DNA of 64,000 nucleotides from Streptomyces rubiginosohelvolus (GCF_014649875.1 NZ_BMTW01000001.1:1488001-1552000), one strand, 5' to 3'; positions 27,668 to 36,834 are shown, numbered from the stretch's first letter. Translations and numbers: made by a program. The notes: a model not told the origin generated them from the sequence alone.

Positions 27668-29386
27668 TTACGGCGATGGGGTCGGGCGGCCCGGGGAGCG
27701 GGTCGCGGAGGGCGACGAGGACGCGGACGACGGCGACGGGGAGGGCGAGCCGGGGGAGTCCTTCTTCAGGTTCTCCTCCGGGAGATGGCGGCTGACCTCG
27801 GCGGTCGTCAGCCCGAGACCGCCGAGCGTGATCTCGTCCCAGGCCTGGAGCCGGCGGGTGGAGCGGTCCAGGTAGAGCACCGACGCGTGCACCTTCTCGG
27901 GCTTCTCGTTCTGCACGGCGCGCAGCCCGCCGCCGCCCGTGGAGCCCTCGACCTTCAGCCGGGTGCCGAGCTTCAGCTGTTCGTTGATCCGGCGGTGGAG
28001 GTGGCCGGAGAGCACCAGCGGGACCGTGCCGTCGGTCGCCCGGGCGGTGTTCGGGTCGTGGGCGACGGCGATGTCGACGGGGGTGCCCGCCCGCTCCTGG
28101 TCGCGCAGAGCGGTGGCCAGGCGTGCGCCCTCCAGCTGGGCGGCCGCCTTGTTGCCGCCGGGGCCGGTCCGGTCCGGGGTGAAGGAGGCGTCGCCGGTGC
28201 CCGCGATCCGCAGCCCGCCGACGTCCACCGCCTTGCCGTCGTCGAGGACGCGGACGTTCCGGAACTTCTCCAGGTAGTCCTGGGTGACGGTCGAGTCGTG
28301 GTTGCCGCGCACCCAGACGTAGGGCGCGCCGAGGTCGCGGATCGGGTCGAGGAAGCCGTTCTCGGCGGCGGAGCCGTGGTCCATCGTGTCGCCGGAGTCG
28401 ATGATCACGTCGATCTCGTACTGCTCGACGAGCGAGGCGATGATGTGCCAGGCCGCCGGGTTGAGGTGGATGTCGGAGACGTGCAGGGCCCGGATGGTGC
28501 CGGGGTCGGGCTGGTAGACGGGGAGCGTGGAGGTCGCGTCGTACAGCTTGGTGACGTTGGTGACCAGGCGGGCCAGTTCCTGCTGGTACATGTCGAACTC
28601 GGTGACGATCGAGCGGGCGTCGCCGACCAGCGACGGGGCGCTGGAGAGCAGCCCGGAGAACTTCGGCTCCAGCACGGACTTCGGGTTCCAGGTGGCGTAC
28701 GCGCTGACGCCGGACGCGGCCAGCAGGGTGAGGGCGAGCCCGCCGGCGGCCAGGGCGCGGCGGGGGCGGCGGTAGACGACGAGGCCGAGGGCGGTGGCGC
28801 CGGAGATCACGGCGACGCAGGAGCGCACGGCCAGCTCCCTGGTCCCGGCGGCGACGTCCCGGGTCACCTCGTCCTGGAGGCCGGAGAACCGTTCCGGCTG
28901 GTCGACCAGGGCCTGGGAGCGCTCGGGGTCGAGGCGGTCCACGTCCACGTCGAGCCGCAGCGGCGCGATGTGCGAGTCCAGCTCCAGGGCGCCGAGCGGG
29001 GCCACGTTGATCTTGCTGCCGCCGGTGAGGGAGGGGCGGAGCGTCATGTTGGTGTCCATGGGGCCGACCGGCGTACGGATGGACCCCACGGCGAGCAGTC
29101 CCAGCCAGGCCCCCAGCACGACGACGGCGAGCATGCCCAGCGCGCGGAGCCAGGGGCTGCGGGCGGGAGCCGCCAGGTCGCCGGGGACCGCCGGGCGGGG
29201 TGCCTTCGGCCCGGCGGGGCCCGTCGCGCCGGTTCGGTCCGTCGCGCGGGAGGCTTTCGGGGCGGCGGTACGGCTCCGGGACGCCGGGCGGACGAGCTGG
29301 CTGAGGCGGTGCCAGACGCGGTCGGCTGCGGCACGGAACGGGACGCGGACCATTGGGCCCGTATGCCCCGGTACGGCCTTCACCAT
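27668..29386 (-). CDS. Membrane-associated metallophosphoesterase
   Basis: A 572-residue protein. The first 70 residues are basic and disordered; hydrophobic helices follow near residues 80-102, 180-200 and 210-228, and the C-terminal half is a calcineurin-like phosphoesterase. All metal motifs are present: VSDIHLNP, IDSGDTMDHG, VRGNHDST, VAHDPN and LSGHLHRR. The tail is Ser/Pro-rich. The start is uncertain: this ATG has GGAG nine bases upstream, while a GTG 15 bases earlier and an ATG 33 bases later are also possible. Substrate unknown. Divergent from the zincin gene. Confidence 0.87.
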   Translation of the reverse strand: MVKAVPGHTGPMVRVPFRAAADRVWHRLSQLVRPASRSRTAAPKASRATDRTGATGPAGPKAPRPAVPGDLAAPARSPWLRALGMLAVVVLGAWLGLLAVGSIRTPVGPMDTNMTLRPSLTGGSKINVAPLGALELDSHIAPLRLDVDVDRLDPERSQALVDQPERFSGLQDEVTRDVAAGTRELAVRSCVAVISGATALGLVVYRRPRRALAAGGLALTLLAASGVSAYATWNPKSVLEPKFSGLLSSAPSLVGDARSIVTEFDMYQQELARLVTNVTKLYDATSTLPVYQPDPGTIRALHVSDIHLNPAAWHIIASLVEQYEIDVIIDSGDTMDHGSAAENGFLDPIRDLGAPYVWVRGNHDSTVTQDYLEKFRNVRVLDDGKAVDVGGLRIAGTGDASFTPDRTGPGGNKAAAQLEGARLATALRDQERAGTPVDIAVAHDPNTARATDGTVPLVLSGHLHRRINEQLKLGTRLKVEGSTGGGGLRAVQNEKPEKVHASVLYLDRSTRRLQAWDEITLGGLGLTTAEVSRHLPEENLKKDSPGSPSPSPSSASSSPSATRSPGRPTPSP

Positions 29387-29489
29387 GCCGGGCGGCTCCA
29401 CCGGTCATGCGTCCGTACGGACCCGGTCGCCGCGATGCCGGGCGGTGGCCATCTGCCCGTACCCGGCCCCCGTACGGGACAATGGCCGG

Positions 29490-29840
29490 GTGCTGGAGAT
29501 GACGCGCGAACAGTTCGAGGAGCTGGTGAGCCAGGCTCTGGACCGGATTCCGCCGGAGCTGACGCGGCTGATGGACAACGTGGCGGTGTTCGTCGAGGAC
29601 GAACCGGACCCCGGCGACCCCGACCTGCTCGGGCTCTACGAGGGCACCCCGCTCACCGACCGCGGCGAGTGGTACGCCGGAGTGCTGCCGGACCGGATCA
29701 CCATCTACCGGGGCCCGACGCTGCGGATGTGCGAGACCCAGGAGGACGTCGTCGCGGAGACCGAGATCACCGTGGTCCACGAGATCGCCCACCACTTCGG
29801 CATCGACGACGAGCGGCTGCACGCCCTGGGGTACGGATGA
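29490..29840 (+). CDS. Small zincin-like metallopeptidase family protein
   Basis: A 116-residue member of the short zincin family (DUF1025 type). The zinc-binding helix is ITVVHEIAHHFGIDDERL, containing HExxH. No signal peptide; cytoplasmic. GACAAT six bases before the GTG and no Shine-Dalgarno point to a leaderless transcript; an ATG three codons later (MTREQF) is an alternative. The stop overlaps the ATG of the first crcB gene by four bases. Confidence 0.9.
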   Translation: MLEMTREQFEELVSQALDRIPPELTRLMDNVAVFVEDEPDPGDPDLLGLYEGTPLTDRGEWYAGVLPDRITIYRGPTLRMCETQEDVVAETEITVVHEIAHHFGIDDERLHALGYG

Positions 29841-30316
29841 GCGAGCAGGAACCGCGGGAGCTGCCGGAGCCCGGCCCGCCGTCCGCACCGCAGGGCCGGG
29901 TGCTGGCGGCGGTCGCGGCCGGCGGCGCGCTCGGAGCCCTCGCCCGGTACGGGGCGCTGGTGCTCTGGCCGACGCCCGGTCACGGTTTCCCGTGGACGGT
30001 GTTCGCCGTCAACGTGACCGGCTGCGCCCTCATCGGCGTCCTGATGGTGCTGACCGTCGAGCGGGGCCGGATCACCCGCCCGCTGGTGCGGCCCTTCCTC
30101 GGCGTCGGGGTGCTCGGCGGCTACACGACCTTCTCGACGTACGCGGCGGACGTCTCGGGCCTGCTGGTCCGTCAGGAGGTCGCGGTGGCGATGGCGTACA
30201 CGGTGGCGACGGCGGTGGCCGCGCTCGCATCGGTGGGGGCGGCGGCCGTGGCGACACGGGCCTGGCTGGACCGGGGCGGGCGACCCGGCGCGCGGGCCGA
30301 GGGGCGCACGGCGTGA
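29837..30316 (+). CDS. crcB1: Fluoride channel FluC/CrcB, first subunit
   Basis: A 159-residue four-helix membrane protein with the FluC fingerprint: GGALGALARYGAL, FPWTVFAVNVTGCALIG, and GVGVLGGYTTFSTYA. FluC channels expel fluoride as dual-topology dimers; in many actinobacteria two unlike copies encoded side by side form a heterodimer. This copy carries extra disordered residues at both ends. It overlaps the second copy by four bases (GTGA). Confidence 0.95.
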   Translation: MSEQEPRELPEPGPPSAPQGRVLAAVAAGGALGALARYGALVLWPTPGHGFPWTVFAVNVTGCALIGVLMVLTVERGRITRPLVRPFLGVGVLGGYTTFSTYAADVSGLLVRQEVAVAMAYTVATAVAALASVGAAAVATRAWLDRGGRPGARAEGRTA

Positions 30317-30687
30317 CCTGGCTGCTGGTGGCGATCGGCGGCGCGGTGGGCGCGCCCCTGCGCTATCTGACGGACCGTGCGGTGCAGACGTACCAGGGCC
30401 CGGGCGTCCCGTACGTCTTCCCGTGGGGCACCTTCACGGCGAACATCGCGGGCAGCCTGCTGCTCGGCGTGCTGACCGGCGCCGCGGTCTCCTCCCCGGT
30501 GCACGCCCTGCTGGCGACGGGCCTGTGCGGGGCGCTGACGACGTACTCGACGTTCTCGTACGAGACCCTCCGCCTGGCCGAGACGGGCCGCGCCTTCCTG
30601 GCCGCGGCCAATGTGCTGGCGTCCCTGCTGGCGGGGCTGGGCGCGGTGTTCCTGGGGGCGAAGCTGGCGGGCGGGTTCGGGGGGTAG
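30313..30687 (+). CDS. crcB2: Fluoride channel FluC/CrcB, second subunit
   Basis: A 124-residue FluC subunit with GGAVGAPLRYLTD, FPWGTFTANIAGSLLLG, and GLCGALTTYSTFSYE. The central Asn and the T/S-rich pore helix are retained, so it should be functional. Paired with the preceding copy, probably as oppositely inserted subunits of one channel. GTG start inside the preceding stop codon. No fluoride riboswitch was recognised upstream of the pair. Confidence 0.95.
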   Translation: MTWLLVAIGGAVGAPLRYLTDRAVQTYQGPGVPYVFPWGTFTANIAGSLLLGVLTGAAVSSPVHALLATGLCGALTTYSTFSYETLRLAETGRAFLAAANVLASLLAGLGAVFLGAKLAGGFGG

Positions 30688-30844
30688 CGGGGCTTCGTGC
30701 GGTGAGGGCACGTGCGGGGCGTTGCGGTTTCGGGCGTGTCTCCGGCGGGGTCGGGGGAGTTGGGCACGGTGCGAAGCCTCGCTCCGGCGTCGCGGGCTCC
30801 ACCCCTCGCCACGCTCCCGCTCCCTCGCCCCGGAGGTGCCCCTC

Positions 30845-31426
30845 GTGCGCCAGTTCCCCGCCCCTGTCCGCTGGGCAGCCGTCACCGCGTTGACGATCGC
30901 CGCGTCCACCGGCTGCATGAGCGTCGGCGAGGACGGCGCCGGAGGGCCGGGGCCCTCGCGGTCCGCAGGCCCGAAGGGCGCCCAGACCGATCCGGCCGGG
31001 AACACGATTCCCGGCTCCGGGCAGTCCGGAGGACGCGGCGGGGGCGCCCACCCCCACTCCGACCGGGGCGTTCCCGGCAGCAGCCCACGCCCCGACGCCT
31101 CCGGTGCGAAGCCGTCGGCCACCACCAAGGACGCCCGCCCGGAACCGGCCGCCCCCGGGCAGCCCACCCGTGGCGGCGGAGGGGTGCGGCCCACGCCGAC
31201 GCCCTCGACCCCGGGGCCGGGGGAGCCGCCGCCGGTCACTCCGGAGCCGCCGGCCCCGCCGACGCCCGCCCCGGACCCGGACCCCGAGCCGCAGCCCACC
31301 GACCCGCCGGAGCCGCCCCCGTCGGCGTCGCCCGCCGCGCAGTTCCGGGCCCAGGGGACGGGCGGGCCGAAGCCGGTCGGTCCGCTGCGGACGCCGGAGG
31401 CATCGCCGCAGGTGGGGCCGGTGTAG
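30845..31426 (+). CDS. Proline-rich putative lipoprotein
   Basis: A 193-residue exported protein. A hydrophobic N-terminus (WAAVTALTIAASTGC) ends in a possible but imperfect lipobox (STGC), and the remainder is a long Pro/Gly/Thr-rich disordered stretch. GGAGG is correctly spaced from the GTG start. No domain recognised; it may act as a wall-spanning spacer. The nearest genes give no functional hint. Confidence 0.65.
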   Translation: MRQFPAPVRWAAVTALTIAASTGCMSVGEDGAGGPGPSRSAGPKGAQTDPAGNTIPGSGQSGGRGGGAHPHSDRGVPGSSPRPDASGAKPSATTKDARPEPAAPGQPTRGGGGVRPTPTPSTPGPGEPPPVTPEPPAPPTPAPDPDPEPQPTDPPEPPPSASPAAQFRAQGTGGPKPVGPLRTPEASPQVGPV

Positions 31427-31635
31427 TCGGCGTCACTGCGAGGGTGGTTTGCGCAAGGTGGGTGAGGGTGCGTATGGTGGTAGATCGTTTGATCCCATTG
31501 CCCGGCGCCGACACAGAAGAGCGCCGTGTGGCGCGTACTCTCCCTTGCCGTGGCTGGACCGCATTGAGGCGGTCGAAATTGCGAATCACGGAGTTATGGG
31601 CGCGTGCCGAGACTCCGGAAGGTTTCGCATTTCGC

Positions 31636-33936
31636 ATGTCAATTTCCAGTTCTGACCGCACCGTCATGCCCGAGAACGTCGACAACGCCGAGCTCGCCGA
31701 GCTGGTCGAGTCCGCCGTGACCGAGGCCCCGGCCGGTGCGACCGCCCCGGCCGCCGAGAAGACCGAAGAGGTCCCCGAGGCTGCTGAGGCCCCCGAGGCC
31801 GAGGCGTCCGAGGCCTCCACCGAGCCGACTGTCACCTTCGGCGACCTGGGCCTGCCCGAGGGCATCGTCCGCAAGCTCGCGCAGAACGGCGTCACCACCC
31901 CCTTCCCGATCCAGGCGGCGACCATCCCGGACGCCCTGGCCGGCAAGGACATCCTCGGCCGTGGCCGTACGGGCTCCGGCAAGACCCTCTCCTTCGGTCT
32001 GCCCACCCTGGCCGCGCTGGCCGGTGGCCGCACCGAGAAGAAGAAGCCCCGCGCCGTCATCCTCACCCCGACCCGCGAGCTCGCGATGCAGGTCGCGGAC
32101 GCCCTCCAGCCGTACGGCGACGTGCTCGGCCTGAAGATGAAGGTCGTCTGCGGCGGTACGTCGATGGGCAACCAGATCTACGCCCTGGAGCGCGGCGTCG
32201 ACGTTCTCGTCGCCACCCCGGGCCGGCTGCGCGACATCATCAACCGCGGCGCCTGCTCCCTGGAGGACGTCCAGGTCGCCGTCCTCGACGAGGCCGACCA
32301 GATGTCCGACCTGGGCTTCCTGCCCGAGGTCACCGAGCTGCTCGACCAGGTCCCGGCCGGCGGTCAGCGGATGCTCTTCTCCGCCACCATGGAGAACGAG
32401 ATCGGCACGCTGGTCAAGCGCTACCTCTCCAACCCGGTCACGCACGAGGTCGACAGCGCCCAGGGCAACGTCACGACCATGTCGCACCACGTCCTCGTCG
32501 TGAAGCCGAAGGACAAGGCGCCGGTCACCGCCGCCATCGCCGCCCGCAAGGGCCGCACCATCATCTTCGTCCGCACCCAGCTGGGCGCCGACCGCATCGC
32601 CGAGCAGCTCATCGAGTCCGGCGTGAAGGCCGACGCGCTGCACGGCGGCATGACCCAGGGCGCCCGTACGCGGGTCCTGGAGGACTTCAAGAAGGGTTAC
32701 GTCAACGCCCTCGTCGCGACTGACGTCGCCGCCCGCGGTATCCACGTCGACGGCATCGACCTGGTCCTGAACGTGGACCCGGCCGGAGACCACAAGGACT
32801 ACCTGCACCGCTCGGGCCGTACCGCCCGCGCCGGCAAGTCCGGTGTCGTCGTCTCGCTGGCGCTCCCGCACCAGCGCCGCCAGATCTTCCGCCTGATGGA
32901 GGACGCGGGCGTCGACGCCTCGCGCCACATCGTCCAGGGCGCGGGCGTCTTCGAGCCGGAGGTCGCCGAGATCACCGGCGCCCGTTCGCTCACCGAGGTC
33001 CAGGCCGACTCCGCGAACAACGCCGCCAAGCAGGCCGAGCGCGAGGCCGCCGACCTGACGAAGCAGCTGGAGCGCGTCCAGCGCCGCGCCGTCGAGCTCC
33101 GCGAGGAGGCCGACCGCCTGGTCGCCCGTGCCGCCCGCGAGCGGGGCGACGACCCGGAGGCCGCGGTCGCCGAGGTCACCGCTGAGGCGGAGGCCGCCCT
33201 CGTGGCCGCCATCTCCGTCCCCGAGCAGCCGGCCGCCCGCGACGAGCAGCGCCGCGACGAGCGGGGCAACTACGAGCGCCGCGACAACCGCGGTGGCGAC
33301 CGTGGCGGCTACCGAGGCAACGACCGTCGTGACGACCGCCCGTCGGGTGGCTTCCGCTCCGGTGGCAACGACCGTCGGGACGACCGTGGTGGCCGCTCCT
33401 TCGAGCGTCGCGACAACGACCGTCCGTCGTTCCGTGACCGTCGTGACGACCGCCCGTCGGGTGGCTTCCGCTCCGGTGGCAACGACCGTCGCGACGACCG
33501 CCCGTCGGGTGGCTTCCGCTCCGGTGGCAACGACCGTCGCGACGACCGTGGCGGCCGCTCCTTCGAGCGCCGCGACGACCGCCCCTCGTTCAACCGTGAC
33601 CGTCGTGACGACCGCCCGTCGGGTGGCTTCCGCTCCGGTGGCAACGACCGTCGCGACGACCGTGGCGGCCGCTCCTTCGAGCGCCGCGACAACGACCGCC
33701 CGTCGTTCAACCGCGACCGCCGTGACGACCGCCCCTCCGGCGGTTACCGCTCCGGCGGCAGCGACCGCCCGTTCAACCGTGACCGTCGTGACGACCGCCC
33801 GTCGGGTGGCTTCCGCTCCGGCGGCAGCGACCGCCCGACCGGCCGCCGTGACGACCACCGTGGCGCCAACACCGGCACCAACACCGGTTCGTTCGGCCGC
33901 CGCGACGACAAGCCGCGCTGGAAGCGCAACGGCTGA
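31636..33936 (+). CDS. DEAD-box RNA helicase with RDDR/RSGG-repeat tail
   Basis: A 766-residue DEAD-box ATPase. An acidic Ala/Glu-rich N-terminus (1-65) precedes the helicase core: Q-motif FPIQAATIP, GRTGSGKT (about 110-117), PTRELA, VLDEAD (DEAD 218-221), SAT, then HGGMTQ and HRSGRTARAG. A helical Arg/Glu-rich linker follows, and from about residue 535 the tail is a long RDDRPSGGFRSGGNDR-type repeat, expected to be disordered and RNA-binding. Similar proteins work in cold adaptation and ribosome assembly. ATG start (MSISSSD) has GGAAGG but with long spacing; MPENV ten codons later is an alternative. Confidence 0.92.
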   Translation: MSISSSDRTVMPENVDNAELAELVESAVTEAPAGATAPAAEKTEEVPEAAEAPEAEASEASTEPTVTFGDLGLPEGIVRKLAQNGVTTPFPIQAATIPDALAGKDILGRGRTGSGKTLSFGLPTLAALAGGRTEKKKPRAVILTPTRELAMQVADALQPYGDVLGLKMKVVCGGTSMGNQIYALERGVDVLVATPGRLRDIINRGACSLEDVQVAVLDEADQMSDLGFLPEVTELLDQVPAGGQRMLFSATMENEIGTLVKRYLSNPVTHEVDSAQGNVTTMSHHVLVVKPKDKAPVTAAIAARKGRTIIFVRTQLGADRIAEQLIESGVKADALHGGMTQGARTRVLEDFKKGYVNALVATDVAARGIHVDGIDLVLNVDPAGDHKDYLHRSGRTARAGKSGVVVSLALPHQRRQIFRLMEDAGVDASRHIVQGAGVFEPEVAEITGARSLTEVQADSANNAAKQAEREAADLTKQLERVQRRAVELREEADRLVARAARERGDDPEAAVAEVTAEAEAALVAAISVPEQPAARDEQRRDERGNYERRDNRGGDRGGYRGNDRRDDRPSGGFRSGGNDRRDDRGGRSFERRDNDRPSFRDRRDDRPSGGFRSGGNDRRDDRPSGGFRSGGNDRRDDRGGRSFERRDDRPSFNRDRRDDRPSGGFRSGGNDRRDDRGGRSFERRDNDRPSFNRDRRDDRPSGGYRSGGSDRPFNRDRRDDRPSGGFRSGGSDRPTGRRDDHRGANTGTNTGSFGRRDDKPRWKRNG
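33319..33850 (+). repeat. Tandem repeat array inside the DEAD-box helicase gene
   Basis: The 3' part of the helicase gene is built from imperfect copies of a unit encoding RDDRPSGGFRSGGNDR, some with an inserted GGRSFERRDN block. Nucleotide identity between units is very high, so unit number is probably variable between strains through slippage or recombination. It also creates long spurious open frames on the opposite strand. Confidence 0.85.
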
Positions 33937-34166
33937 CCCCAGCCCGGCCGGCCTCCGGCCGAGCAGGTCCGCCTGACAGACCGGCAGGGCCCGTACGCCA
34001 CCGAACCGACTCGGTGACGTACGGGCCCTGTTGCTGTTCCCGACCCCCTCGTCCCACCTGTTCCTGAGCCCACGCCGGGCTCCCGCAACGCGCGCGACGG
34101 GCCCAAGACCGATACCGGATCGGCTGCCGGGACCGGGCGGGCTATGCTCGGGGGGTGATGTTGCAC

Positions 34167-34240
34167 GGGCCGTTAGCTCAATTGGTCAGAGCAGCGGACT
34201 TTTAATCCGTTGGTTGTGGGTTCGAGTCCCACACGGCCTA
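34167..34240 (+). tRNA. tRNA-Lys (anticodon TTT)
   Basis: A 74-base tRNA with acceptor GGGCCGT/ACGGCCT, D-loop with GG, anticodon loop CTTTTAA, and T-loop TTCGAGT. It sits at the left boundary of the accessory-looking stretch. Confidence 0.97.
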
Positions 34241-34400
34241 CCGACAGCAGGACAGGGCGCAAGCCCGCCATCTGCGAAGAAGCGCCTCCATCCGGTCCCG
34301 TCCGGGTGGGGGCGCTTCGCCATGTGGTTCCCGCGTCAGGCGCACGTCCTGCGGTGCTGTACGCCGACCACTGCGTGACTCGGACGGGAGATCCGGCGGA

Positions 34401-34760
34401 TCAATCCGAGACGGTTCGCCAGGCGTCCTCGGCGTGCTGTGCGGTGGGGTGGGTGGGGAAGACCTGGTCCAGGCCGATGATGCGGATGATCCGGGCGAGG
34501 TGTTCGGGGAGGGCGGCCAGTGCGATGGTCGCGTCGGCGGCCAGGGCGTGGTTGCGGGCGGCGATCAGGGCGGTGATTCCGCTGGAGTCGCAGAAGGTGA
34601 TGCCCTTGAGGTCGATGACGAGCTGTTGTCCCGGGCGCAGGGCGAGCCCGGGCAGGGCGTCGCGGACCTGGGGTGCGGTGTGGTGGTCGAGTTCCCCGGC
34701 GAGTTCCATGACCGTGCCGGCAGCGGTGGTGCGGGTGCTGAGGGTCAAGTGCTGGGTCAC
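34401..34760 (-). CDS. STAS-domain anti-anti-sigma factor (RsbV-like)
   Basis: A 119-residue single STAS domain. The phosphorylatable Ser motif is present in VIDLKGITFCDSSGITAL (about residues 50-67). Such proteins, when dephosphorylated, bind an RsbW-type anti-sigma kinase and free the sigma factor. Its ATG overlaps the stop of the PP2C phosphatase gene by four bases, so the phosphatase encoded next to it is its likely activator. No RsbW-like kinase gene is in the window. Confidence 0.93.
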   Translation of the reverse strand: MTQHLTLSTRTTAAGTVMELAGELDHHTAPQVRDALPGLALRPGQQLVIDLKGITFCDSSGITALIAARNHALAADATIALAALPEHLARIIRIIGLDQVFPTHPTAQHAEDAWRTVSD

Positions 34761-36016
34761 TGCTGCTCTTCACTGAGGGATCGGGGCACGTGGATGGCGA
34801 GGACGGCGGTGTCGTCGTCCACGCCGGTGCCGAAGGTGCGGAGCAGGTCGCGGACTGCGCCGATGGTGTCCGACGCGGTGGTGGGGGCGAGGTCGTGGCC
34901 GAAGTCGAGGAAGGCCTCGTCGCCGTAGCGGTCCTCGCCTCCGGCGGCGGTGGTGTGGGCTTCGGTGAGGCCGTCGGTGTGCAGGAGCAGCGTGTCGCCG
35001 GGGGCGAGGTGGACGGTGGTGGTGGCGATGTGGGCGTCGGGCAGGGCGCCGATGAGCTGCCCGCCGGGGGTGGGCAGGTAGTCGGCGGTGCCGTCGGCGC
35101 GCATCAGCAGGGCTGGGGGGTGGCCGCCGCTGGCCAGCGTGATGCGGAAGCCGCCGCGGTCGGGGTCGGGGGTGAGGAGGCCGAAGACGACGGTGCAGAA
35201 GCGGGGGTCGGTGCCCTGGTACTCGTGGTTGAGGACGGTGTTGAGGTTGGCGAGTACGGCGGCCGGGTCCGGGTCGTAGACGGCGGCGGCGCGCAGGGTG
35301 TAGCGGGCCAGGGAGGTGACGGCCGCGGCGGCGGCGCCCTTGCCGCACACGTCGCCCAGGAACAGGCCCCAGGTCCCGGCGGCCAGGGGGAACAGGTCGT
35401 AGAAGTCGCCGCCGACCTCGTCGACGGAGGCGATGTGGTAGTGCGCGGCGACGTCCAGGCCGGGCACGTTGGCCAGCGTGGGCGGCAGCAGTGTCTTCTG
35501 CAGGGTGGTGTTCAGGAGCTTGAGGCGGTCGCGTTCCTGGTCGGCTTCCTGGCGGGCCCGCAGCAGTTCCGTCTCGTAGGCGCGGCGGTCGCGGGCGTCG
35601 AAGAGGGTGGTGCGGATCAGCAGGGGTTGCCCGTCGCTGCCGGTCTTGACTGTCGAGGTGACCATGACCGGCAGGTGGGAGCCGTCGGCCGCCTTGAGTT
35701 CCAGGGCGATGCCGCTGATCTCGCCCTGCATCCGCAGCAGCGGGGCGAAGTGGGTCTCGTGATAGAGCCGGCCGCCGACGGTCAGAAGGTCGGAGAAGGC
35801 CATGCGGCCCACCAGATCGCCGCGCCGGTAGCCGAGCCAGTCCAGCAGGGTCGTGTTGGCCTTGGCGATCCGGCCGTCCAGCAGGGTGGAGAGGTAGCCG
35901 CACGGGGCGTGCTCGTAGAGGTCCTCGGCACTGTCCTCCAGCAGTTCGGAGAAGCGGGCCTCCTCATCCACGGGTGCCGGGTCCCTGCTGTCCGCCGCGT
36001 CGCCCGTCTCGCACAT
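34757..36016 (-). CDS. PAS-PP2C serine/threonine phosphatase (RsbP-like)
   Basis: A 419-residue regulator: a PAS domain (about 30-150, EHAPCGYLSTLLDGRIAKANTTLLDWLGY), a short coiled-coil linker (AYETELLRARQEADQERDRLKLLN), and a SpoIIE/PP2C domain (about 180-415) with the metal-binding motifs GGDFYDLF, GDVCGKG, FGLL ... ASGGHPP, LLHTDGLTEA and DDTAVLAIH. Its upstream partner is an RsbQ-type hydrolase, the arrangement of B. subtilis rsbQ-rsbP, where RsbQ binds the PAS domain and turns on the phosphatase in energy stress. The ATG at MCETGD overlaps the hydrolase stop by one base. Confidence 0.93.
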   Translation of the reverse strand: MCETGDAADSRDPAPVDEEARFSELLEDSAEDLYEHAPCGYLSTLLDGRIAKANTTLLDWLGYRRGDLVGRMAFSDLLTVGGRLYHETHFAPLLRMQGEISGIALELKAADGSHLPVMVTSTVKTGSDGQPLLIRTTLFDARDRRAYETELLRARQEADQERDRLKLLNTTLQKTLLPPTLANVPGLDVAAHYHIASVDEVGGDFYDLFPLAAGTWGLFLGDVCGKGAAAAAVTSLARYTLRAAAVYDPDPAAVLANLNTVLNHEYQGTDPRFCTVVFGLLTPDPDRGGFRITLASGGHPPALLMRADGTADYLPTPGGQLIGALPDAHIATTTVHLAPGDTLLLHTDGLTEAHTTAAGGEDRYGDEAFLDFGHDLAPTTASDTIGAVRDLLRTFGTGVDDDTAVLAIHVPRSLSEEQQ

Positions 36017-36834
36017 CACCGCGCCGCCCCGGCGAACGCGGCGATCGCCGCAGCGGTCTCTTCCGGGGCAGCCAGCTGAGGGCAGTGCCCCGTCGCGTTC
36101 AGTGTGACCAGCCGGCTTCCCGGTATCCGGGCGTGGACGAACGCGCCGACCTCCGGCGGTGCGATCGCATCGCTGGAGCACTGGGCGACCAGCGTGGGCA
36201 CCCGCACTGCCGCGAGGTCGGCGCGGTTGTCGGACAGGAACGTCACCCGGGCGAAGACGCGCGCGATCTCCGGATCCGTGCGGCAGAAGCTGTTCGTCAG
36301 CTCCTCGCCCAGCTCGGGCCGATCCGGGTTGCCCATGATCACCGGTGCCATCGCGCCCGACCAGCCGAGATAGTTGGCGTCCAGCGACTCCAGCAGCTCA
36401 TCGATGTCGGCGGCGCTGAAGCCGCCCCGGTACCCCGTGGCCGGATCGTCGATGAAGCAGGGAGACGGTGCGAGCAGCACCAGTCCGGCGAACGCCTCCG
36501 GCTCGCGCGCGGCGGCCAGCACGCCCATCATCGCGCTCACCGAATGCCCCACGAACATGACCGGCCCCAGCGCCAGCTCCCCGACGACCTCCAGGACATC
36601 GGCGACGTAACCGTCCAGCGATCCGTACCGGTCCTGGCTCCAGGAAGACAGCTGCGAGTTTCCCGAGCCGACGTGGTCGAAGAGGACGACGGTGAAGTGC
36701 CGCTCCAGCGCAGGCACCACCAGACGCCACATGTTCTGGTCGCACCCGAACCCGTGCGCCAGCATCACCACCGGCGCACCGGCCCGCCCGGTCACCCTGA
36801 CATGGTTCCTGCTCCGCACGTCCATGCGCGCCAT
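36016..36834 (-). CDS. rsbQ: RsbQ-like alpha/beta hydrolase
   Basis: A 272-residue alpha/beta-hydrolase of the RsbQ/KAI2-D14 family. Signatures: ARMDVRSRNHVRVTG, MLAHGFGCDQNMWR (oxyanion loop), nucleophile elbow VGHSVSAMMG, acid DAIAPPEVG and general base TGHCPQLAAP, a complete Ser-Asp-His triad. In Bacillus RsbQ is needed to activate RsbP, probably through a hydrophobic ligand. The stop touches the phosphatase start, so the two are translationally coupled. ATG with GGGAG nine bases upstream. Confidence 0.92.
   Translation of the reverse strand: MARMDVRSRNHVRVTGRAGAPVVMLAHGFGCDQNMWRLVVPALERHFTVVLFDHVGSGNSQLSSWSQDRYGSLDGYVADVLEVVGELALGPVMFVGHSVSAMMGVLAAAREPEAFAGLVLLAPSPCFIDDPATGYRGGFSAADIDELLESLDANYLGWSGAMAPVIMGNPDRPELGEELTNSFCRTDPEIARVFARVTFLSDNRADLAAVRVPTLVAQCSSDAIAPPEVGAFVHARIPGSRLVTLNATGHCPQLAAPEETAAAIAAFAGAAR

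Noticed and set aside
31639..33858. A 739-codon minus-strand frame over the DEAD-box helicase gene
   Set aside because: Its Val/Ala-rich repeats are the reverse reading of the RDDR repeat array; no start signal or domain.
33300..33860. CRISPR-like repeat array
   Set aside because: The repeats are in frame, encode the helicase tail and have no unique spacers.
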